A DNA stretch of 64,000 nt from Prevotella melaninogenica (GCF_018127925.1 NZ_CP072347.1:1366501-1430500); one strand, 5' to 3'. Shown: positions 8,497 through 17,062, counted from the first letter of the stretch. A program made the numbers and translations. The notes: generated by a model from the letters alone, not told the origin.

Positions 8497-10725
8497 ATGA
8501 ACATGAAACAGAATCTTAAAAATGTTGTGCTTGCCGCAGGACTCGCCTGCACAGCACTTACAGGTCAGGCACAGAAAGCAAGACCTAAGACCACACAGAC
8601 GGTCAGCAATTCGCTTATGAAACAGAGTACATTACCTTTCAACGCCCCTGATTTCAGCCGTATCAAGGGTGAAGACTATCTCCCTGCTATCAAAGCGGCT
8701 ATCGCTGAGCAGAGAGCTGAGATAAAGAAGATTACAGACAATAAACAGAAACCTACCTTCGCCAATACCATCTTAGCTTACGAGCGGAGCGGAAAGGACT
8801 TGGAACGTATCTCAAACATCTTCTATGCGCTGGTATCGGCTGACAAGACTCCTGAGATTGAGAAGGCACAGGGAAGTATCGTACCACTGATGACGGAGTT
8901 TGAGAATGAAATAAAATTCAACCAGAAGTTCTTCCAGCGTATCAAATATGTCTATGACCATGAGTACAAGACGCTCAAGGGCGAGGATAAGAAGCTGTTA
9001 GAGGTGGTTTACAAAGACTTCACCCACGCTGGTGCCTTACTTCCAAAAGAGAAGATGGCACGTATGCAGGAAATTAACAAGGAGTTGGCAAAGCTTCAGC
9101 AGGAGTTTGGCGATATGCTTCCTAAGGCTGCCAATGAGGCTACCGTATGGGTCAGCGACGTGAAGGAATTAGCAGGACTCAGCGAGACGGATATCGCTCA
9201 GTGTAAGAAAGATGCTGAGAGCCGTGGTGGAAAGGCACCTTACTGTATCGTGATTACGAATACCACTCAACAGCCTATCCTTGCAAGTCTTGAAAACCGT
9301 GGCTTGCGTGAGCGTGTCTACAACGCTTCTATTCATCGCACAGACGGTACAGGTGCTTACAATACCTTCCCTGTCATCGTGAAGATAGCTCGCTTGCGTG
9401 CGGAGAAGGCTCAACTGATGGGTTACAAGAACTATGCTTCTTACTCGCTCTCAAAGACGATGGCAAAGAATACGGATAACGTCTATGCCTTCTTGCATCA
9501 GATGATTGAGGCTTACAAACCTAAGTCAGAGGCTCAGACAAAGGCGATTGAAGAGTATATGAATAAACAAGTTAACAAGTTAACAAGTGGACAAGTAGAC
9601 AAGTTAACAGGTGAACAACTTAACGCAAATAACTCGTCTACAAGTCAACCTGTCAACTCGTTTACAGCTCTCCAGCCCTACGATCGCTTCTATTATTCGG
9701 CTAAGATGAAGAAGGACCAGTATAGCTTCTCAGATGATGACGTGAAGCCTTACTTCAATCTTGATTCCGTACTCGTAAATGGTATCTTCTATGCCGCTCA
9801 TCGTGTCTATGGACTTAGCTTCCGCGAGCGTAAGGATATCCCTACCTATCATAAAGACATGAAGGTGTTTGACGTGATGGATGCTGACGGCAAGCAGCTG
9901 GCGCTGTTCTACTGTGATTACTTCCGCCGTCCAACAAAGCGTGGTGGTGCGTGGATGAGTGCCTTCCTTAAGCAGAGTAGCGACCGTCAGCAGAAACCGC
10001 TCATCTTCAACGTATGTAACTATGCCAAGGCTCCAGAAGGTCAGCCAACGCTCCTTACTTGGGATGAGACTCAGACGATGTTCCACGAGTTCGGACACGC
10101 TCTGCACGGTATGCTTTCTAACTGTAAGTATAACACACTGAGCGGTACTGCTGTTTCACGTGACTTCGTGGAGATGCCGTCACAGTTCAATGAGTCGTTT
10201 GCAAGCATACCAGAGGTTTTCAACCACTATGCACGCCATTACAAGACCAACGAACCGATGCCAGATGCCCTGCGTGAGAAGATGTTGGGTTCGCTCAACT
10301 TCCTTTCGGCTTACGCATTAGGCGAGAACCTTGCTGCTACCTCTGTGGATTTGGCTTGGCATTGCCTCTCACCTTCTGAGGTTCCGACAGCTGAGAAGGC
10401 TCCAGCTTTTGAGAAGAAGGTGCTGGCTGACATGGGTTTGCTTAACAATCAGATTCCTCCACGCTACTCTACCTCTTACTTCAACCACATCTGGGGCGGA
10501 GGATACGCAGCTGGTTATTACAGCTACCTGTGGAGTGAGGTGCTGGCCGCTAACATCGCTGACTACTTCGAGGCTCACGGGGCACTGACACGTAAGGTGG
10601 GTGATGACTTCCGCCAGAAGATTCTCTCACGTGGTAATACCCGCGACTTGATGCAGATCTTCTCTGACTTCACTGGTCTCAAAGCACCCGATACAAAGGG
10701 ATTGCTCAAGGCGAGGGGGATGTAA
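8497..10725 (+). CDS. dcp: Peptidyl-dipeptidase, M3 family (Dcp)
   Basis: This zinc metallopeptidase of family M3 removes dipeptides from peptide C-termini. It has a signal peptide (NVVLAAGLACTALTGQAQ), so it acts in the periplasm. The zinc site is MFHEFGHALHG near residue 529, with the third ligand in the following EMPSQFNES helix. The C-terminal substrate-binding stretch IWGGGYAAGYYSYLWSEV is intact. The reading frame extends further upstream, but that part lies in a repeat and the signal peptide starts at Met 8497 (or 8503). Odd feature: near residues 357-392 there is a low-complexity stretch (MNKQVNKLTSGQVDKLTGEQ and onward) encoded by a dispersed repeat, inserted in frame just before the conserved PYDRFYYSAKMKK. 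Confidence 0.95.
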   Translation: MNMKQNLKNVVLAAGLACTALTGQAQKARPKTTQTVSNSLMKQSTLPFNAPDFSRIKGEDYLPAIKAAIAEQRAEIKKITDNKQKPTFANTILAYERSGKDLERISNIFYALVSADKTPEIEKAQGSIVPLMTEFENEIKFNQKFFQRIKYVYDHEYKTLKGEDKKLLEVVYKDFTHAGALLPKEKMARMQEINKELAKLQQEFGDMLPKAANEATVWVSDVKELAGLSETDIAQCKKDAESRGGKAPYCIVITNTTQQPILASLENRGLRERVYNASIHRTDGTGAYNTFPVIVKIARLRAEKAQLMGYKNYASYSLSKTMAKNTDNVYAFLHQMIEAYKPKSEAQTKAIEEYMNKQVNKLTSGQVDKLTGEQLNANNSSTSQPVNSFTALQPYDRFYYSAKMKKDQYSFSDDDVKPYFNLDSVLVNGIFYAAHRVYGLSFRERKDIPTYHKDMKVFDVMDADGKQLALFYCDYFRRPTKRGGAWMSAFLKQSSDRQQKPLIFNVCNYAKAPEGQPTLLTWDETQTMFHEFGHALHGMLSNCKYNTLSGTAVSRDFVEMPSQFNESFASIPEVFNHYARHYKTNEPMPDALREKMLGSLNFLSAYALGENLAATSVDLAWHCLSPSEVPTAEKAPAFEKKVLADMGLLNNQIPPRYSTSYFNHIWGGGYAAGYYSYLWSEVLAANIADYFEAHGALTRKVGDDFRQKILSRGNTRDLMQIFSDFTGLKAPDTKGLLKARGM
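9564..9672. repeat. In-frame 'ACAAGTTAAC' repeat inside dcp
   Basis: Units of AACAAGTTAACAAGTGGACA type run forward and are followed by inverted units TCTACAAGTCAACCTGTCAA. The same family fills the gap at 49432-49590. Here it keeps the dcp frame open and adds about 36 residues. Confidence 0.85.
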
Positions 10726-10726
10726 T

Positions 10727-10766
10727 GCCTCACCCCCGCCCCCTCTCCGAATGGAGAGGGGAGTGA
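10727..10766. repeat. REP-like palindrome, type D
   Basis: CCTCACCCCCGCCCCCTCTC paired with GGAGAGGGGAGTGATTA directly after the dcp stop codon. It is the same unit as at 16424, 18691, 19604 and 26525. Confidence 0.8.
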
Positions 10767-10798
10767 TTACCGACACTTGCAAAAAAATAAAAACAGCA

Positions 10799-11425
10799 AT
10801 GAAGAGCAAACCACAATCAACAGGACATATCACTCCCCTCTCCATTACTTTCCTTCGGTCAGTGACCGTTGATTCGGGGAAGAGGCAAGGGAGAGGGGCG
10901 CTCTCTCTTCTTCTCTTTTTTATCTTCTTCTTTACTCTCACCACACGTGCCCAGACCTTATGCGTCATTGACGGCACACCCCTTCCCGACTCCCTCCTGG
11001 ACGTCACCATCGACGAGATGCGGTCGGATTCGGCTAAACAGATTGTGGCAAAAAGACTGGGACTTATTCCGCCCTACGCCATCGAGTCCATACAGATTTT
11101 CTCAGCAGAAGAACAAATAAAGCAAAGGAAGAACATCACATTCTGTAAATCACCCGCAGATATTATCATCATACGAACCAACTCGCTTGCAGAACTACAA
11201 TGGGTAATAAACGGGAAACTAAAGAAACCACGAAAGAAGCTGACTATCATTGATTACAAACTCTCACCCCAGCTTATAACAGAGGCTTTGCCAAGGGGTA
11301 TCAAACCCACCGACATCCTCTCTGCCGACATCCTTACTTATATAAACGATCCACGGCAAGAGAAACATCCGACAATCGTAATCAAGACAAAATGTGCAGC
11401 CCCTTCCAAAGCCAAAGGGAACTAA
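10799..11425 (+). CDS. Secreted protein of unknown function with repeat-derived N-terminus
   Basis: This 208-residue protein has a strong hydrophobic signal (LSLLLFFIFFFTLTTRAQ) beginning near residue 34, then a small soluble domain of about 155 residues containing two Cys. I do not recognise the family. The first possible Met (10799) places a 25-residue repeat-encoded stretch (ITPLSITFLRSVTV..SGK) in front of the signal, giving an unusually long n-region. An alternative is the GTG at 10862 inside the repeat, which would give a normal-looking signal peptide (TVDSGKRQGRG then the hydrophobic core). No Met lies between the repeat and the hydrophobic core. The gene lies between dcp and tex on the same strand. 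Confidence 0.6.
   Translation: MKSKPQSTGHITPLSITFLRSVTVDSGKRQGRGALSLLLFFIFFFTLTTRAQTLCVIDGTPLPDSLLDVTIDEMRSDSAKQIVAKRLGLIPPYAIESIQIFSAEEQIKQRKNITFCKSPADIIIIRTNSLAELQWVINGKLKKPRKKLTIIDYKLSPQLITEALPRGIKPTDILSADILTYINDPRQEKHPTIVIKTKCAAPSKAKGN
10831..10898. repeat. REP-like palindrome with GGTCAGTGACC insert, inside an ORF
   Basis: CCCCTCTCC is followed by the insert block with TTCGGTCAGTGACCGTTG and then G-rich sequence ending GGGAGAGGGGC. It is translated, or supplies the start codon, in the secreted-protein gene at 10799-11425, in the frame reading LRSVTV. Confidence 0.8.
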
Positions 11426-11508
11426 CCGAAAAAGCAATGTGAGGAAAAGTAAATGAAAGTGGAGTATGTCGATTCCACAAAGACAAGACATAAATCAGTA
11501 TCTAACAA

Positions 11509-14088
11509 ATGATTAGACAAACACCATACAGCAAAGACAACGAGCCTAAGAATAAGAGCGAACACTCAGCAAATAGGGCTCTCCCACCCTTTACTTCCCT
11601 TCGGTCAGTGACCGTTGGTCCGGGGGAGCCGGAGGGGGCTTCTAACGCTTCCTTCATCTCCCACTCGCTATCCCTTCCCCTCCAAAGTGTATCGGCAGTT
11701 ATCACCTTACTAAATGAGGGCTGTACAATTCCCTTCATTTCCCGCTATCGTAAGGAGCGAACAGGGGGGCTTGATGAGGTTCAGATAACTGATATCAGCG
11801 AACTTTATGACAGTCTGAAGGAACTCGGCAAACGTAAGGAGACCATACTCAAGACTATCCGCGAGCAAGAGAAACTTACAACGGAATTAGAAGTAAGAAT
11901 CCGAGCTTGTATGGATTCCACAGAGTTAGAGGACATCTACCTACCATATAAACCCAAACGCCGTACACGTACGCAGATTGCTCGTGAACAGGGATTGGAG
12001 CCGTTAGCGTTGGCGATAATGAAAGGGGCCTCCCCCAACCCCTCCGAAAGGAGGGGAGAAGCCCCACCCGACCTCCCCGAAGGGGGAGGAGTGCCTATAC
12101 GCACACGAGAGAATAAGGGCACTTTGAATCTTCCCCAACACCTCAGCAAAGTATTTGCAAGTTTGTCTCCCCTCCCTTCGGAGGGGTCGGGGGAGGCTTT
12201 GGCTTTGGACATCATCGCCGAGATTGTCTCCGAGAACCAGCAAGCACGCAATACTGTCCGCACAGCTTATCAGCGTGGGGCTGTCATTACGTCGAAGGTA
12301 ATCAAGAAGATGAAAGATACCGAGGAGGCGCAGAAGTTCGCTGATTACTTTGACTTCTCCGAACCTCTCCGCCGTTGCAATAGTCACCGACTGCTTGCTA
12401 TGCGTCGTGGAGAGGCACAGGGCATCCTACGTGTAAGCATCATGATTGACGGTGAAGAATGTATCGCACGCCTCATCCGACAATTTGTACGTGGACACGG
12501 AGTCTGTCAGACCCTCGTCAGCCAAGCCGTTGAAGACTCCTTCAAACGTCTTATCAATCCGAGCATTGAAAACGAATTTGCTACCTTGAGTAAGGAGCGT
12601 GCCGACGAAGAGGCAATCAAAGTCTTTACCGAAAACCTCCGCCAGCTTCTCCTCTCTCCCCCACTCGGTCAGAAGCGTGTCCTCGCCCTCGACCCCGGTT
12701 TTGCCAACGGATGCAAGATTGCTTGCCTTGACGAACAAGGTAACCTCCTTCATCACGAGATTATCTATCCGCATCCACCACGCAATCAGGTAAGACAAGC
12801 CACGGAAGCCCTCCAGAGGATGATACGCACATATAAGATTGAGGCTATCACCATTGGTAATGGTACGGCAAGCAGGGAGTCTGAAACATTCATTAGTAAT
12901 ATTCTCCAAAATTCGGCAAATAACTTTGGAAATATCTTAAAATATGTGGTAAGTGAAGACGGCGCCTCTATCTATTCTGCTTCTCCAGTGGCTCGCGAAG
13001 AGTTCCCCAACGAGGATGTAACCACACGTGGAGCCATATCTATCGGTAGACGACTGATGGACCCACTCGCTGAACTCGTGAAGATTGACCCGAAGAGTAT
13101 CGGTGTTGGGCAATATCAGCACGATGTCGACCAATCAAAACTTAAGCATTCACTCGACCAGACAGTGATGAGTTGTGTCAATCAGGTGGGAGTCAACCTC
13201 AACACGGCTTCCCTCCACCTACTCACCTACGTCAGCGGACTCGGTCCTGCCCTTGCCCGCAATATCATTGATTACCGACGTGAGCACGGTCCTTTCACCT
13301 CACGTGCCCAGCTCAAGAAGGTGAAACGTTTGGGTGATACAGCCTTCCAGCAGTGCGCAGGCTTCCTCCGCATTCCCAATGCCAAGAACCCACTCGATAA
13401 CTCCGCCGTTCATCCCGAGAGCTATTACATCGTTGAGCAGATGGCGAAGGACTTGAAATGTACGATAAAGGATCTCATTGGCAATAAGAAACTCTTGGCA
13501 GAAATTGATATCAAAAGGTACCTCACCCCAACCAGCCTCGCCCCCCTTACCCCCTCTCCTTCAGAGAGGGGGAGAGAAGCCTCCCCCAACCCCTCCGAAA
13601 GGAGGGGAGGAGCCCCACCCAACCTCCCCGAAAGGGGAGGAGTGCCTATGCGCACACGAGAGGATAAGGGCGCTTTAAATCTTCCCCAACACCTCAGCGA
13701 AGTATCTGCAAGTTTGTCTCCTCCCCTTTCGGGGAGGTCGGGTGGGGCTCCTACCCTCCACGACATCCTCACCGAACTTGAGAAGCCTGGCCGTGACCCC
13801 CGTGGAGAGGTTGAAGTATTCGAATTCGACAAGAATGTCCACACCCTCGCCGACCTCATCGTAGGAATGGAACTCCCTGGCATCGTGACGAATATCACCA
13901 ACTTCGGAGCCTTCGTTGACATCGGTGTCCATCAAGACGGTCTTGTCCACATCTCTCAACTCTCCGACCGCTTTGTCACCAACCCCACACAAGTCGTACG
14001 CCTCCACCAGCACGTTCGCGTCCGTGTCGTCGAAGTCGATATGCGTCGCAAACGTATCGCATTGAGTATGAAGAATATAAAACAATAA
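11509..14088 (+). CDS. tex: Tex-family RNA-binding transcription accessory protein with in-frame repeat insertions
   Basis: Tex is a conserved nucleic-acid-binding protein affecting transcription. Domains in order: Tex N-terminal helical region (INEG..IPFISRYRKERTGGLDEVQ, from about residue 68), YqgF/RNase H-like fold (VLALDPGFANGCKIA, about 390), helix-hairpin-helix (SGLGPALARNIIDYRREHGP, about 580-625) and C-terminal S1 domain (GIVTNITNFGAFVDIGVHQD, about 790-859). At 859 residues it is longer than usual for the family. The excess is repeat DNA read in frame: about residues 26-42, 174-230 and 679-750. No Met lies between the first repeat and the conserved N-terminal region, so that repeat must be translated or provide a GTG start (11608). 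The domain cores look intact, so the protein is probably functional. Confidence 0.94.
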   Translation: MIRQTPYSKDNEPKNKSEHSANRALPPFTSLRSVTVGPGEPEGASNASFISHSLSLPLQSVSAVITLLNEGCTIPFISRYRKERTGGLDEVQITDISELYDSLKELGKRKETILKTIREQEKLTTELEVRIRACMDSTELEDIYLPYKPKRRTRTQIAREQGLEPLALAIMKGASPNPSERRGEAPPDLPEGGGVPIRTRENKGTLNLPQHLSKVFASLSPLPSEGSGEALALDIIAEIVSENQQARNTVRTAYQRGAVITSKVIKKMKDTEEAQKFADYFDFSEPLRRCNSHRLLAMRRGEAQGILRVSIMIDGEECIARLIRQFVRGHGVCQTLVSQAVEDSFKRLINPSIENEFATLSKERADEEAIKVFTENLRQLLLSPPLGQKRVLALDPGFANGCKIACLDEQGNLLHHEIIYPHPPRNQVRQATEALQRMIRTYKIEAITIGNGTASRESETFISNILQNSANNFGNILKYVVSEDGASIYSASPVAREEFPNEDVTTRGAISIGRRLMDPLAELVKIDPKSIGVGQYQHDVDQSKLKHSLDQTVMSCVNQVGVNLNTASLHLLTYVSGLGPALARNIIDYRREHGPFTSRAQLKKVKRLGDTAFQQCAGFLRIPNAKNPLDNSAVHPESYYIVEQMAKDLKCTIKDLIGNKKLLAEIDIKRYLTPTSLAPLTPSPSERGREASPNPSERRGGAPPNLPERGGVPMRTREDKGALNLPQHLSEVSASLSPPLSGRSGGAPTLHDILTELEKPGRDPRGEVEVFEFDKNVHTLADLIVGMELPGIVTNITNFGAFVDIGVHQDGLVHISQLSDRFVTNPTQVVRLHQHVRVRVVEVDMRRKRIALSMKNIKQ
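11580..11641. repeat. REP-like palindrome with GGTCAGTGACC insert at the start of tex
   Basis: CCCACCCTTTACTTCCCTTC, then GGTCAGTGACC, then GGGGGAGCCGGAGGGGG. It is read in the same LRSVTV frame as in two other genes of the window. Confidence 0.8.
12028..12199. repeat. Composite inverted-end element inside tex, copy 1
   Basis: An element of about 172 bp begins with type A (CCTCCCCCAACCCCTCCGAA) and type B (CCCCACCCGACCTCCCCGAA) palindromes. It continues through a spacer (GTGCCTATACGCACACGAGA .. CCCCAACACCTCAGCAAAGT) and ends with inverted type A (CTCCCCTCCCTTCGGAGGGG..GGGGGAGGC). It is wholly translated in tex. Matching spacers occur at 13640-13715 and, more diverged, at 18255-18330. Confidence 0.88.
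13545..13757. repeat. Composite inverted-end element inside tex, copy 2
   Basis: A second translated copy has the order type D-like, type A, type B, spacer (GTGCCTATGCGCACACGAGA .. CCAACACCTCAGCGAAGTAT), inverted type B. It is read in the same frame as copy 1, so the two inserts encode closely similar peptides (for example NLPQHLS and RTRE). It sits just before the conserved TLHDILTELEKPGRDPR. Confidence 0.88.
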
Positions 14089-14093
14089 AACAA

Positions 14094-14597
14094 ATGAATC
14101 AGACAAAGAAAATCCTTGCGTACTTAGGTTGTATCGCGTTTACCGCCTTGGGCGTATGGCTCCTTACCGTAGAAGACTCCACCACAACAAACTCGCTTTG
14201 GGAGATAAGAGTTGCTGGCATCCTCTCCATCATCTTCTTTGGTGGTGGCGGTTTGTTTATGGCTTATAAAAAGATAAAGCTCCTCATAAACCATAAGAAA
14301 GAAATAGAATTTACCGATAGAGGTATCTCTATCTGCGGAGCTGAGGAAATATTATGGAACGAGATTGCCGACTTCTCCCTAATACGTTTTAAAGGTAACA
14401 GGTTGATAACCATTCAGATGAAAGACCCTGAAAAGGTTATCGCAAACGAATCTTCATGGATAAAACGCAAGACTATGGAGTATAACCTCAAGACTATCAG
14501 CGCCCTCTACTCCTTCCCTGCCTATATGATGGATGGGCGAGCTGAGGAAGCACTTACGCTATGCAGACTGAACATGGTAAAACATCAAAAGCCATAA
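14094..14597 (+). CDS. Two-TM membrane protein with PH-like domain (STM3941-like)
   Basis: This 167-residue protein has two hydrophobic segments (about residues 8-25 and 40-58), then a soluble part beginning KEIEFTDRGISICGAEEILW. The run EILWNEIADFSLIRFKGNRLI resembles the bacterial PH-like domain of STM3941-type proteins. It starts 5 bases after the tex stop codon and is probably co-transcribed with it. Exact role unknown; the fold suggestion is from pattern only. Confidence 0.7.
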   Translation: MNQTKKILAYLGCIAFTALGVWLLTVEDSTTTNSLWEIRVAGILSIIFFGGGGLFMAYKKIKLLINHKKEIEFTDRGISICGAEEILWNEIADFSLIRFKGNRLITIQMKDPEKVIANESSWIKRKTMEYNLKTISALYSFPAYMMDGRAEEALTLCRLNMVKHQKP

Positions 14598-14637
14598 CAA
14601 TTAACAACTCCCAACAGTTAGTAATAAGCTCTATAAT

Positions 14638-14916
14638 ATGGATGAAGATATATTACTATACATCAGCTCTATTATCTGCGCACTCCTCACAATCTATCAG
14701 ATATTCAATCGCCAGAAAAGAGCAGGTATCTTATCAGCTATTGTATTATTAGGTTACTCTCTCCCACTCTATTACCTCTTCTTCTTTCATTCAGAATATG
14801 GAGCAGGTCTCACATGGTGGTTTTATCTTCTTGTGCTTAACCTCATATACATCCTCTCAACAGCAATACACCTTATTTTTAAGTATATCAAGGGAAGATA
14901 TATCTCCTCCCTTTAA
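14638..14916 (+). CDS. Small hypothetical membrane protein
   Basis: This 92-residue protein is almost entirely hydrophobic, with three predicted membrane segments (about residues 5-20, 30-50 and 58-82) and a short basic C-terminus. I recognise no family. It lies 40 bases after the preceding gene and 8 bases before the next, all on the plus strand, so it is likely part of a small membrane-protein operon following tex. Confidence 0.6.
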   Translation: MDEDILLYISSIICALLTIYQIFNRQKRAGILSAIVLLGYSLPLYYLFFFHSEYGAGLTWWFYLLVLNLIYILSTAIHLIFKYIKGRYISSL

Positions 14917-14924
14917 AATAATCA

Positions 14925-15551
14925 ATGAAATCTATGGGAATGCTTTTTGTTCTTATTTTCTGGGCAATCGCTCTTATAATCCTATCCCTCATATTAGGAC
15001 TGATAACGTTACCTTTCTCTTACTTTCTTTGCAAAAGGCAAAGGAAGAGGAAGATGGTTCTATCATTCCTCACACCAGGAATATTTATTGGGATATACGC
15101 TGCAAGTAGTTTTGTGTGTATGCTTATCATTGCTATCATTCTTGGTTCTGACATTGGTATAGGTGATGGCTGGTCTATGCCACTAAAGAATGGTTATGAA
15201 CTTACCTCAGTTGATACGCCCGAATATGCTAACATCAATCGCAGAAACGATCTGTTGAAAGAAAACCTTATTGATGGGATTACACATATACAAGTGGTTG
15301 GAGACTCTGTCATAGGAAAAGGGGCTGATGGAAACTACTTCATCTTCAACCTACAAAATGGTGACAAGGAAGACAACCTAAGCTATCAAAATCTCACAAT
15401 AAAAATGAAATCAAGACCCATTACACTCGTTAATAATAATACCTACTATTGGGAACAACGCAAAGTATCCTATATAATTGCAGGCATCTTTTGCCTTCTT
15501 ATAACCATTTTAGCAATAAAAACTCTTTGGCGAATAGGTCTAATTTACTAA
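14925..15551 (+). CDS. Hypothetical membrane protein
   Basis: This 208-residue protein has two or three N-terminal membrane segments (residues 5-30 and 47-72) with a basic loop CKRQRKRK between them. An extracytoplasmic domain of about 90 residues follows, and a last membrane segment near 182-200. I recognise no family. It starts 8 bases downstream of the previous small membrane gene and ends about 90 bases before a convergent gene. Confidence 0.65.
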   Translation: MKSMGMLFVLIFWAIALIILSLILGLITLPFSYFLCKRQRKRKMVLSFLTPGIFIGIYAASSFVCMLIIAIILGSDIGIGDGWSMPLKNGYELTSVDTPEYANINRRNDLLKENLIDGITHIQVVGDSVIGKGADGNYFIFNLQNGDKEDNLSYQNLTIKMKSRPITLVNNNTYYWEQRKVSYIIAGIFCLLITILAIKTLWRIGLIY

Positions 15552-15644
15552 GCTTTTATTTCATATTAGTATTCACCATTTACTACATTTAAATCAGAAA
15601 AAGTATAAGCAACAACCTTTAATTTTAAGATTCTTTCTATATTA

Positions 15645-16514
15645 TCATTTGACAATCTCAATCAGCGAGGCTTTATATTTTCCTTTCGGAATCCTATCTA
15701 TCACCGCCTCTTTATATCCAGTAGGTAGAAGTCCACCTGGAAGCCATAACACATTCGCTCCGATTTCGTTACCCGACGGCATCCTCAACTTGAGTTTCTT
15801 TGGTTTGGGGACGTCAACCCTTACTAATACCCGATGTTTCCACGCACCTGCAGGGATTCCCAATTCATGTTCGATGCGCGACAAGTCGCCATGACTTCTC
15901 ATCAATACACTATCCATCTCCGACTTCATCATGATAAACTGACTATTATCAGCCTTACCGATAGAGTCGCCATGATATCGTTCTAACAATTCTTTCGAAA
16001 CGATACACGATGCACCTGCCTTAAAATTCTTCAGATGTCGCCTTATATATCTTCGTTTCAAATAGATTTCGGGTGCAGGTCGCTTACCCTTAGGAATCAT
16101 CAGTATGCCCCTTCTCGACATACCCCTACGAAAGTATTTATCAATAAGACTTACAGTATCAGCACGATAAGAACTCTTAAGCTGCCCATCAACTTTCTGC
16201 CCAAAATTATCCGACAACAAAGAATCCTGCTTCGTCAGACACCTCGCAGTCTCTTTCGTCATCACATATTGCGCATGTGCCTCCTGCCCCACTCCTACAA
16301 CGAGCAGCAGAATCGCCACAATGTATCTGAACAAGAGCCCCACCCCCTTCTCCGAACCAACGGTCACTGACCGAAGAAAGGTAATGCAGAGGGGGAGTAA
16401 GCACTGAGACACCCCCAGCCTCACCCCCAGCCCCTCTCCGAAAGGAGAGGGGAGTAAATAGCGAGATACCCCTATGTTCAGGGACTTCTTCTTTGCTTTT
16501 TTCATTTTTACCAC
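15645..16514 (-). CDS. Secreted protein of unknown function with repeat-derived N-terminus
   Basis: The ORF is 289 residues. The mature domain begins after the signal peptide FRYIVAILLLVVGVGQEAHA|Q (about residue 78) and contains a basic stretch (RRGMSRRGILMIPKGKRPAP) and a C-terminal beta-rich part. No family recognised. The first 50 residues are encoded by two REP-like repeats, so either the mRNA is translated through them or translation starts at the GTG at 16367 inside the second repeat. The latter gives a compact, typical signal peptide (TVGSEKGVG then the core). The start is therefore uncertain. The gene is convergent with the small membrane-protein operon. Confidence 0.65.
   Translation of the reverse strand: MVKMKKAKKKSLNIGVSRYLLPSPFGEGLGVRLGVSQCLLPLCITFLRSVTVGSEKGVGLLFRYIVAILLLVVGVGQEAHAQYVMTKETARCLTKQDSLLSDNFGQKVDGQLKSSYRADTVSLIDKYFRRGMSRRGILMIPKGKRPAPEIYLKRRYIRRHLKNFKAGASCIVSKELLERYHGDSIGKADNSQFIMMKSEMDSVLMRSHGDLSRIEHELGIPAGAWKHRVLVRVDVPKPKKLKLRMPSGNEIGANVLWLPGGLLPTGYKEAVIDRIPKGKYKASLIEIVK
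16335..16465. repeat. Two REP-like palindromes overlapping the 5' part of a secreted-protein gene
   Basis: The first contains the GGTCACTGACCG block between CCCACCCCCTTCTCC and GCAGAGGGGG. The second is type D (CCTCACCCCCAGCCCCTCTC with GGAGAGGGGAGTAAATAG), followed by CGAGATACCCCT. Confidence 0.82.
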
Positions 16515-16527
16515 AGAATCATCTAAT

Positions 16528-16592
16528 TATATAGGGATAACACGCTGTTCACTCCCCTCCCTTTGGGGGAGGGGCAAGGGGGAGGGGCCAGT
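16528..16592. repeat. REP-like palindrome, type C
   Basis: TAGGGATAACACGCTGTTCA is followed by CTCCCCTCCCTTTGGGGGAG and GGGCAAGGGGGAGGGG. The same unit with the same flank occurs at 19323, 23262, 23380 and 26966. Confidence 0.82.
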
Positions 16593-16603
16593 TGTTGTTG
16601 TGC

Positions 16604-16637
16604 TTAAAAAAGCTGCCACCCTTTCAGGCGACAGCTT
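16604..16637 (-). terminator. Terminator of the infC-rpmI-rplT transcript
   Basis: On the minus strand, AAGCTGTCGCC and GGTGGCAGCTT form the stem, followed by TTTTTTAAG. It lies 45 bases after the rplT stop codon. Confidence 0.8.
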
Positions 16638-16681
16638 CCATTCCGTTATAACGAGTGCCCACGTCCGTGAGCGTCATTAAT

Positions 16682-17026
16682 TTACTTTACTTTGTCAACA
16701 ATAGCCTTAAAAGCTTCCTGATTGTTAACAGCGAGGTCAGCGAGCACCTTACGGTTGATCTCGATACCAGCCTTGTGCAATGCACCCATCAACTGGCTGT
16801 AGCTCATATCATAAAGACGAGCAGCAGCGTTGATACGCTGAATCCACAATGCGCGGAAGTTACGCTTCTTGTTACGACGGTCACGATAAGCATAAGTCAA
16901 ACCCTTCTCATAGGTATTCTTTGCTACCGTCCAAACATTTTTACGGGCACCATAGTAACCCTTAGTCTGCTTCAGAATTCTTGTTCTCTTTGCTTTTGAA
17001 GCAACATGATTGACTGATCTTGGCAT
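16682..17026 (-). CDS. rplT: 50S ribosomal protein L20
   Basis: This 114-residue L20 has the family N-terminus ([20 protein letters not shown]), the [11 protein letters not shown] motif and the conserved [20 protein letters not shown] helix. L20 binds 23S rRNA early in large-subunit assembly and in some bacteria represses its own operon. It is the last gene of infC-rpmI-rplT, 36 bases after rpmI, and is followed by a hairpin terminator. Confidence 0.98.
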   Translation of the reverse strand: MPRSVNHVASKAKRTRILKQTKGYYGARKNVWTVAKNTYEKGLTYAYRDRRNKKRNFRALWIQRINAAARLYDMSYSQLMGALHKAGIEINRKVLADLAVNNQEAFKAIVDKVK

Positions 17027-17062
17027 AGTTTTTCTTTCCTTTTAATTTGTTTGACTAATGAA

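Noticed and set aside
11509-14088. tex as a pseudogene because of its inserted repeats
   Set aside because: The frame is open throughout, and the YqgF, helix-hairpin-helix and S1 motifs are intact, with inserts at domain junctions.
16533-16552. TAGGGATAACACGCTG / TAGGGATAACACGGTA resembling the I-SceI site
   Set aside because: It differs from the 18-bp site at essential positions and is just the conserved flank of type C repeats.
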